Below, piece by piece: positions 29,759 through 34,895 of a stretch of 34,895 bases of DNA; within the stretch, counting starts at the first letter, position 1; each line of letters opens with the position of its first letter. Origin of the DNA: Strigomonas culicis (lineage: Eukaryota > Euglenozoa > Kinetoplastea > Trypanosomatida > Trypanosomatidae). The notes beneath the pieces were generated by a model. It saw only the letters and a program-made list of their open reading frames with translations. It had not been told where the DNA came from and searched no databases. A program made the position numbers and the translations under genes. The stretch is taken from contig AUXH01000145.1 in assembly GCA_000482145.1 (NCBI GenBank), positions 1 to 34,895 on the forward strand, in the 5' to 3' direction.

Positions 29759-30673
29759 CTAGTGCACCATGAGCAGCCCCCGCCCGCCGATGCTCTCTCG
29801 GACGGCCTGGATGTGGTCAATGACACGGTTGTCCGCCGTCCTACACACGTACACGACGAGGCGGTTGTGAATGCCGTGCGTGTTCATGAAGCGCCGCATC
29901 ATCTTGGGCGACCACTCGAACTCCGTCTTGCCGTCGTAGCTGCAGGGCTCGATCACATGGATGGTCGGCTCGTTCTGGAAGTACTTGAGCTCGACCGCGA
30001 AGGCGCGGTCGTTGTGGAAGTCGCGGAAGCCGGCGACGAGCCCATGATCGAGCAATACCTTCGCGCAGCCGCGCGTCTCTAGCGTGGAGGGCACGATGAC
30101 GAACCGCTTGCGCTGCTCCGAGCCCTCGCGCAGCCGGTGACAGAAGTCGTAGACGGGCGTGGACACATTGAACGTCCAGTCGCGCGGCTCGCGCTTCTCC
30201 AGCTGCACGCGGTCCGCGTCCAGGGCGCTCGGGGCGTCGTAGGTGCCGTAATAGAGCGCGTGGTCGCCCTGGTGCTGGAAAAAGAGCCGCGTGATGGGGT
30301 CCGCCGGCAGGTCCCGGCGCCGCTCGACGCCGGGCAGCTGCACCAGCCGCCGCTGCGGCACCGCGGCGGCGCCGTGCGCGGCGGCGTGCGGCGCCGTCGG
30401 CCGCGTCGCGCGGAGCGGGTCGCGCTCCTCCGCGAGGAGCGCGTTGAGCTGCTGCCGCAGCCGCTTCTCATCCTGCTTCACATCGTTCGCGACAGCGAAG
30501 AGGCTACCCTGCCGCTGCTTGCGCGTCTGCGTCGTCACGCTCTTGGGGTTGCTCCCGGCCGCGGGGCTCGGGCCGGTCGCGCGGCCGGCGACGCGGCCGC
30601 CGCTCCCCGCGGCGAAGACGGTGGCGGCGGCGCCGTACACGCGGGCGGCCACAGGCACCGTTAGACGGAACAT
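29759..30673 (-). CDS. MRPS8: Mitochondrial small-subunit ribosomal protein uS8m
   Basis: uS8 binds the central domain of small-subunit rRNA and is needed for early assembly of the mitoribosome. The S8 domain occupies about residues 170-304: VYDFCHRLREG near its start, FVIVPSTLETRGCAKVL, the hallmark AVELKYFQNEPTIHVIEPCS, and the C-terminal VVYVCRTADN segment ending GGRGLLMVH. These match bacterial S8 elements (two N-terminal helices, the ELKYF strand, and the C-terminal RNA-binding part), although the usual Ser-Thr-Ser-rich C-terminal loop is changed. The first ~60 residues (MFRLTVPVAARVYGAAATVF, Arg/Ala/Gly-rich, no acids) look like a mitochondrial import presequence. Residues ~60-170 are an extension not found in bacterial S8 (304 vs about 130 aa), as is common for kinetoplastid mitoribosomal proteins. 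Start: ATG at 30671-30673. Confidence 0.85.
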   Translation of the reverse strand: MFRLTVPVAARVYGAAATVFAAGSGGRVAGRATGPSPAAGSNPKSVTTQTRKQRQGSLFAVANDVKQDEKRLRQQLNALLAEERDPLRATRPTAPHAAAHGAAAVPQRRLVQLPGVERRRDLPADPITRLFFQHQGDHALYYGTYDAPSALDADRVQLEKREPRDWTFNVSTPVYDFCHRLREGSEQRKRFVIVPSTLETRGCAKVLLDHGLVAGFRDFHNDRAFAVELKYFQNEPTIHVIEPCSYDGKTEFEWSPKMMRRFMNTHGIHNRLVVYVCRTADNRVIDHIQAVRESIGGRGLLMVH

Positions 30674-30731
30674 TGCGATTGCTAAGGAGAAATACTAATT
30701 GTTTTTTTTTCTTCCTTTTTTTAATGGGAAT

Positions 30732-30770
30732 CTGGTGGAGAGGAAAGGAGAAGAGAGAAGAAAAATAAAT
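30732..30770 (-). promoter_or_regulatory. Trans-splice acceptor of the uS8m gene
   Basis: A long pyrimidine tract on the coding strand (complement of the purines at 30735-30770) ends in a classic CACCAG, with the AG at 30732-30733. The leader would be about 58 nt. The gap 30674-31001 otherwise contains AT-rich sequence without a gene. Confidence 0.65.
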
Positions 30771-31001
30771 AACGTGGCATGCCAGCTTGTGAGAGAGCGT
30801 GTGCTGTCGGGTAAGGAATCAGAGCTTTCAGCACCTGTACAACCTCTATCTACACTCGATAGATAAAGAAAAAAACTCGCATACTTTTTTTTGGTTATAT
30901 TACTATCAGTTAGTATTTCCACTTATGAGTTAATCGTTGCATAAAAGAAAAAGAGAAAGAGTGAGAAACAATAATAATCATTATACCTTCATTCATCCTT
31001 G

Positions 31002-31991
31002 TCATAGCACCTGTCGGTACATCAAGTAGGGCCCGCGTGTCTCCTCCGCGTCTGTGGCGCGCGTGATCTCGACCACGTCGCCGCGGCGCAGGCCGAGGTA
31101 CATCACCATGGGGTCGCTGACGAAGATGCGAGGCAGCTGCGCTACCTCGAGCCGCCGCTCGCGCAGCAGCGCGGCCTTCTCCGCCTCACTCAGGCGGCGG
31201 TGCGGCGGGACGGCGCTGTTGTGCGACGGGTTGAAGACCAGCTCCTCCTCGCAGAAGAGCTGGAGGTGCACAACGGGCGCGCCGGTCTCGTGGTGCACCT
31301 GGCCGTTCAGCTGCTCCACGCGGCTGTACACCGCCGGCCGCGGCCGGTTCTCCGCGACGATGATGACAGAAGGCGTCTTCTTCTCCACCCCCTTCTCACG
31401 GATTGTCTGCACAGCGGAGAGACTGAGCGGGCCGGCGGTGAAGAAAATCATGAGCGCGGGCGCGCGGTGCTTCTTCCCCGTCGCGTCGCGGCTGCTGGTT
31501 TTATGGTCGCCGTCCTCCGCACCGGCGGCGGCGGCGTTCGGCACGCCGGTGATGCGCATGGCCTCGCGCAGGACCAACAGCTCCGCCTCGTCCTCGTCGT
31601 CCTCCGCGTCACTGTCGGAGCTGCTGCTGCTCATCGCCTTCGTGGCCGCGTCCGCCTCCCGCTTCTTGCGTTTAGTGTTACTACCGTCGTGCGGTTTGCC
31701 TTCGTTCGCATCGCTCTGAGTGGTAGGGTTGGCCTCGGCGGCATCCGCGTCCGGCCCCGCGACGACGAAGTGCTGCCGGAACCACTCCAGCGACAGACCA
31801 CCCTGCGCGGCGTTGTAGTTAGGGTTCACGGCTGTCGCCGTCTGCTGCACATCGTGCGGCGACGGGGCCGAGAGGGCGGCCGCCAGCGCGGAGGGGTGGC
31901 GGATCGTGTACCCGCGGTCCGAGCAGAGCTGGATACACGTGTTGTACACGCGGAACAAGCGCATCAGCTTCAGCTCTTCGGTGGATGTCAT
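31002..31991 (-). CDS. RPB5z: Divergent RPB5 paralogue, probably RNA polymerase I form (RPB5z)
   Basis: RPB5 is a small subunit shared by nuclear RNA polymerases in most eukaryotes; kinetoplastids have a second form associated with Pol I. The C-terminal assembly domain (residues ~257-329) is recognisable: LEVAQLPRIFVSDPMVMYLG, then LRRGDVVEIT and YLMYRQVL. The nearly universal HELVPxH element is changed to HNSAVPPH, and DPVARY to DPMVMY. The N-terminal jaw half (ELKLMRLFRVYNTCIQLCSD; ALMIFFTAGPLS) is interrupted at ~80-138 by a charged, Ser/Asp/Lys-rich insert. At 329 aa it is longer than canonical RPB5 (~210-270 aa). Start: ATG at 31989-31991. Pol I assignment is inferred from divergence and known kinetoplastid biology; the RPB5-family call is secure. 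Confidence 0.82.
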   Translation of the reverse strand: MTSTEELKLMRLFRVYNTCIQLCSDRGYTIRHPSALAAALSAPSPHDVQQTATAVNPNYNAAQGGLSLEWFRQHFVVAGPDADAAEANPTTQSDANEGKPHDGSNTKRKKREADAATKAMSSSSSDSDAEDDEDEAELLVLREAMRITGVPNAAAAGAEDGDHKTSSRDATGKKHRAPALMIFFTAGPLSLSAVQTIREKGVEKKTPSVIIVAENRPRPAVYSRVEQLNGQVHHETGAPVVHLQLFCEEELVFNPSHNSAVPPHRRLSEAEKAALLRERRLEVAQLPRIFVSDPMVMYLGLRRGDVVEITRATDAEETRGPYLMYRQVL

Positions 31992-32022
31992 CCTTTAGGA
32001 ATCCGAAAGGACAGGAGCAGTG

Positions 32023-32051
32023 CTACGAAGAAGAAAAGGAAAAAAAAAGAG
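32023..32051 (-). promoter_or_regulatory. Trans-splice acceptor of the RPB5z gene
   Basis: A strong polypyrimidine tract on the coding strand (complement of 32027-32051) is followed at once by GTAG, with the AG at 32023-32024, leaving a leader of about 31 nt. The gap 31992-32432 also holds (CA)n runs at 32101-32117 and 32332-32350 and poly-A/T runs, but no gene. Confidence 0.65.
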
Positions 32052-32432
32052 CTAGCAAGAGAGACGAGATACAGTCAAATAATTATTATCTGCAGTTAAA
32101 TACACACACACACACAAAAAAAAAAGGAGAGTAAGGAGCCATCATCACCTCAGAATCGTAAAAAGACACACCTCCAGCTGCGCTTCGCTGGTGCTCTGTG
32201 AGAAGGAGCTTTTTTTTTTTTGCATTTAAAGAATCTTTAAGTTCAGTATCCAACGATACACACAAGCGCCGTTTTCTTTTCCTTTTAAATACTTATACAG
32301 ACAACTAGCAACACGTACATGCACTCCCTAAACACACACACACACACACCACACCACCTTTTCATGTTATGGAGGCGCATGTAAATCCTTCCCTCCTTTT
32401 TTTTTTGTAAGGCAGTGGGGTACAACGCCTCG

Positions 32433-33248
32433 TCAGACGACCTGACGATAAGAGGCATAGACGCCGGCAGACTCACTCCGACGTTCAATGCGCACGACGT
32501 TGCCACGTGTGAGCCCAAAGTAGCGGGCGACAGGGTCTGTGGCGAGGAGCCGCGGCAGCTGGTGCACCTCGAGCGCGTGGGCTTGCAGCACCTCGCGCGT
32601 CTGCTCCGGCGTCAGCGGCACATGGCGCGGGACGAGCTCGTGGCGGGTGATGTTGACCGCGAGGTCGTCCTCCTCGAAGAGCTCGACCTTCAGCCCGCCG
32701 GCGGGGCCGCGGTTGAGGTTGTCGATGTACTTCTTCACAATCGCATTGGGCTTGCTCGGCGTCACGAGCACAAGAAGGCGGCAGCCGTCGTTCTCGGCCA
32801 GTGAGACGTGCGACTGGAGGTTCTTCCCGGTGAGGTCGTGCGGGGGACAGAAGAGGACGAGGGCGGTGCTCTTGCCGGCGGCGGCCGCGTCGCCGGCGGC
32901 CGCCATCGCGTCGGCGGCGCTGCTCGCGGTGGCGCTCAGGTCGCGCGTGCAGGGCAGCGTCATGCGGTTGCGCATGATGACGCGTTTGCGCACCACCACC
33001 GTGTTCTCGTTCGCGTCGTCGCGGACGATGTGGAGGTTGGCGCCCTCGAGCGCGTGGATCCGCTCGCGCTCGACGAGCACCTCCTCCTCCCGTATGTACA
33101 TGCGCACAAAGTCGTCGTAGGTGGGCGCGATGAGCGCCTCCGGCACGTCATAGTGGCGGTCCAGCATCATTTCGTAGACGGTGCGCAGCACGCGGAAGAG
33201 CTTGTGCTCATGCAGGTTTGTCTGACCAACCGCCGCAATGCTCGTCAT
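32433..33248 (-). CDS. RPB5: RNA polymerase subunit RPB5 (canonical, Pol II/III form)
   Basis: The C-terminal assembly domain (residues 203-271) closely follows the universal RPB5 pattern: HELVPRHVPLTPEQ, HQLPRLLATDPVARYFGLTR, GNVVRIERRSESAG and YASYRQVV. The N-terminal part (KLFRVLRTVYEMMLDRHYDV; ALVLFCPPHDLTGKNLQSHV) corresponds to the jaw domain with its thioredoxin-like fold, and carries an Ala-rich insert at ~115-140. At 271 aa it is moderately longer than yeast or human RPB5 (~210-215). Start: ATG at 33246-33248. It lies directly upstream, in transcription direction, of the divergent paralogue, with a 441-bp gap; both are on the same strand. Because it keeps the canonical motifs, it is inferred to be the form shared by Pol II and Pol III. 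Confidence 0.92.
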   Translation of the reverse strand: MTSIAAVGQTNLHEHKLFRVLRTVYEMMLDRHYDVPEALIAPTYDDFVRMYIREEEVLVERERIHALEGANLHIVRDDANENTVVVRKRVIMRNRMTLPCTRDLSATASSAADAMAAAGDAAAAGKSTALVLFCPPHDLTGKNLQSHVSLAENDGCRLLVLVTPSKPNAIVKKYIDNLNRGPAGGLKVELFEEDDLAVNITRHELVPRHVPLTPEQTREVLQAHALEVHQLPRLLATDPVARYFGLTRGNVVRIERRSESAGVYASYRQVV

Positions 33249-33289
33249 GGTATGCTGAGGATGTTTTTTTTTTTCTAACTCTATAAGTG

Positions 33290-33338
33290 CTGCTCAGAGG
33301 AAAAGGGAAGAGTGGAAGAGGTGGAAAAAAAGAGACCA
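33290..33338 (-). promoter_or_regulatory. Trans-splice acceptor of the RPB5 gene
   Basis: The purine-rich + strand at 33296-33337 forms a long pyrimidine tract on the coding strand. It is followed by AG at 33293-33294 and again at 33290-33291 (GAGCAG), giving a leader of about 42-45 nt. Confidence 0.6.
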
Positions 33339-34043
33339 ACCGGGATGCATACAGGATCGAATAGTAGACCATAACATTCACACATCTTTCTTCTTCCAGA
33401 TACTGTCCGAAAGAAAACAAAAGCGAAGTAGCAAAACAGATGTGTTATTATTAGAACAAATACAAAATTCGACATATTTCTTTGGTCGTCTACACATACA
33501 CATACACACACACACACATATATATATATATGTATATTCAAAGCATGTGATTCATAATAAACAAGAGACACATGTATGACATACAAGCATGACCGAAAAA
33601 GAAAAGAATAGTAATACAAAAAGATGCAACTGAAGGAAGACATAAAACAGAATAATCTCTTTCGTCAGTGCAACATCACGATCACCATCAAACCAACCAC
33701 ACAGGGACGTAATACACTAGTGGACATACACAAGTAATCACCATACACGAGCAAAAACAACAAAAAGGGGTGAAACAGAACAAACAAACAATAAAGGAAA
33801 GACTGTTCACGAAAGAAATTAGAAAAAAAAAGAGAAGCAAAAAGAAAAAAAAACAGTGGTGCTACAGAAACACTATCAGCGAACATAGTCTTTCTGCAAA
33901 CAGGGGAAAAAAAAAAGAGATGATACCAAAAAGGGTAACAGTGAGAGGGAAACCAAAAAAAAAAGTATCCATCGTCCCCTTTGCCTGCCACCTCCACCGG
34001 CCGCCGACACCGCGACGATGCCCCCCCCCTTTTTGACGAACAT
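33339..34043. other. Long AT-rich intergenic segment with purine-biased + strand
   Basis: This is the downstream untranslated region of the truncated gene at the window end. It holds a (CA)n(TA)n microsatellite (about 33494-33531), a long A/G-rich stretch on the + strand (about 33770-33965), and a C9T5 homopolymer junction (34021-34034). Short open frames here (e.g. 33281-33643 and 33665-33997, minus strand) read as Phe/Ser/Tyr-rich translations of pyrimidine tracts and are not genes. I see no RNA gene. Confidence 0.75.
33494..33531. repeat. (CA)n then (TA)n microsatellite
   Basis: A CA dinucleotide run with one interruption passes into a TA run. Intergenic; likely length-polymorphic. It is similar in kind to the (TA)n(TG)n repeat at the window start. 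Confidence 0.9.
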
Positions 34044-34895
34044 CTAACTCAACCGTCTGGCCGCGATCGTGTACGGCGTCTTGTCGACCATGCCGGCCGG
34101 AGCGGGATGGACGGATAGCAGTCGCCTGGGGGAGTCGCCGAGGTTGTTGTGGCTGCTGCTCGCGAAGAAGAGTTTGGACGGCACCAAGTCCTCCGGTCGC
34201 AGCACGCTGCTCTGTCGCGCGCTCGCCCCGCGCGGCAGGGCCGGGTCGACCCATCCGGACGGCCGCGCGACCGGAACCGCAACATCGCTGTTCCCACTGA
34301 GCTCCGCCATCGACGAAAAGACGGAGCTCGGCGGCGAGGCCGCGGTGAGGGAGCGCCGCCCGCTCGTGCGGCGCGCGGCATTCGTGATGAACACGGTGGA
34401 GGTGGTGAGGCTCGTGCGGCGTCTCTCCATCGGCGTGGGCGACGGCGACGGCGTCTGCGGCTGCGGCTGGTGGGGCGGCGGGGTCTGCTCGGCGGACGGG
34501 CAGTCGGCGTGCGGCGCCGGCGCCTCCTCCGCCGCGGCGCGCGCCGGCACGACCTTTGCGGCGGGGCGCAGCCGCAGCGGCCCCTGCGGCGCCGCTCCGC
34601 GCGGCGCCGTCGCGCTGCGGTTGTGGTTGTGCTCGTCGCCGGTGGATGCGGTGCCGCTGTGGGTCGTTGCGGCGCCGCCCTGCGAGAGCGGGTCGCGGTA
34701 CTTCACCGGCACGGGCGCCGGCAGCGCCGCGTCGCGCTGTGCCGCCTTCCGCTCCTCCGCCTGCGCCTGGGCGGCCGCGGCCTTGGGCGGCACCTGGAGG
34801 GCGTGCGCGTGGCCGCCGCCGAGGTGGGGGCGTGCCGCGGGGGACCGGCGTCGCAGCTTGCCGGCCGGCGCGGGGTGCGCGCGCTCGTGCGGCGT
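34044..34895 (-). CDS. Hypothetical low-complexity protein, 5'-truncated by the window edge
   Basis: The frame is open from the stop (TAG at 34044) to the window end without any in-frame ATG; a GTG at 34793 is not a credible start, so the true N-terminus lies beyond the window. The visible ~283 residues are Ala/Pro/Arg/Ser-rich and look disordered. Recognisable local features are VPVKYRDPLSQGG, an RRRTSLTTSTVFITNAARRT segment with Arg-x-x-Ser/Thr sites that basophilic kinases could use, and the terminus DKTPYTIAARRLS. Very high GC matches the neighbouring genes. I cannot assign a family; a cytoskeletal or regulatory low-complexity protein is possible but unsupported. Confidence 0.7.
   Translation of the reverse strand, partial: TPHERAHPAPAGKLRRRSPAARPHLGGGHAHALQVPPKAAAAQAQAEERKAAQRDAALPAPVPVKYRDPLSQGGAATTHSGTASTGDEHNHNRSATAPRGAAPQGPLRLRPAAKVVPARAAAEEAPAPHADCPSAEQTPPPHQPQPQTPSPSPTPMERRRTSLTTSTVFITNAARRTSGRRSLTAASPPSSVFSSMAELSGNSDVAVPVARPSGWVDPALPRGASARQSSVLRPEDLVPSKLFFASSSHNNLGDSPRRLLSVHPAPAGMVDKTPYTIAARRLS

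Noticed and set aside
33281..33997. Two short minus-strand open frames (120 and 110 codons) in the gap upstream of RPB5
   Set aside because: They translate pyrimidine tracts and microsatellites into Phe/Ser/Tyr/Val-rich strings, lie in AT-rich sequence unlike the genes around them, and show no domain.
34044..34793. A complete 249-aa gene starting at 34793
   Set aside because: The codon at 34791-34793 is GTG, not ATG on the coding strand, and the frame stays open to the window end, so the gene is truncated by the window.
1..34895. Mobile elements, CRISPR arrays, bacterial-type operons, transcription strand-switch region
   Set aside because: No transposase, reverse transcriptase, terminal repeats or spaced direct repeats were seen. 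All genes share one strand, so no divergent or convergent switch lies in the window.

Overview
The window looks like part of a trypanosomatid (kinetoplastid flagellate) nuclear chromosome. All ten protein-coding genes lie on the minus strand, head to tail, with no visible introns. The gaps between them are AT-rich and carry long purine tracts on the + strand, which are polypyrimidine tracts on the coding strand, followed by AG dinucleotides upstream of each start. That is the expected layout of a polycistronic transcription unit processed by spliced-leader trans-splicing and polyadenylation. The recognisable products are all eukaryotic, and the apparent second RPB5-like RNA polymerase subunit fits kinetoplastids in particular. 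The species cannot be fixed from sequence alone; the long Asn, Gln, Ser and Ala runs suggest a lineage with expanded low-complexity tracts.

In transcription order (high to low coordinates) the layout is: a 5'-truncated low-complexity protein (34044-34895); RPB5 (32433-33248) and a divergent RPB5 paralogue, probably the Pol I form RPB5z (31002-31991), as a tandem pair; a mitochondrial ribosomal protein uS8m (29759-30673); a CDP-alcohol phosphotransferase for phosphatidylethanolamine/phosphatidylcholine synthesis (28119-29408); a full-length GCN1 HEAT-repeat protein (19626-27638); PWP2/UTP1, the UtpB component of the small-subunit processome (16104-19075), interrupted by an apparent one-base frameshift near 16436; then three large lineage-specific proteins of unknown function: 1993 aa (9658-15639), 2224 aa with a probable LisH motif and beta-propeller-like strands (2575-9249), and 642 aa (64-1992).

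The genes do not form one pathway. This is normal for kinetoplastid polycistrons, though several concern gene expression (RNA polymerase, rRNA processing, mitochondrial and cytosolic translation control). No RNA gene, mobile element, CRISPR array or strand-switch region was found. The points most worth following are the PWP2 frameshift, the side-by-side RPB5 paralogues, and the sharp GC-rich/AT-richer patchwork inside the two giant unknown genes. I found no convincing new multi-gene system.
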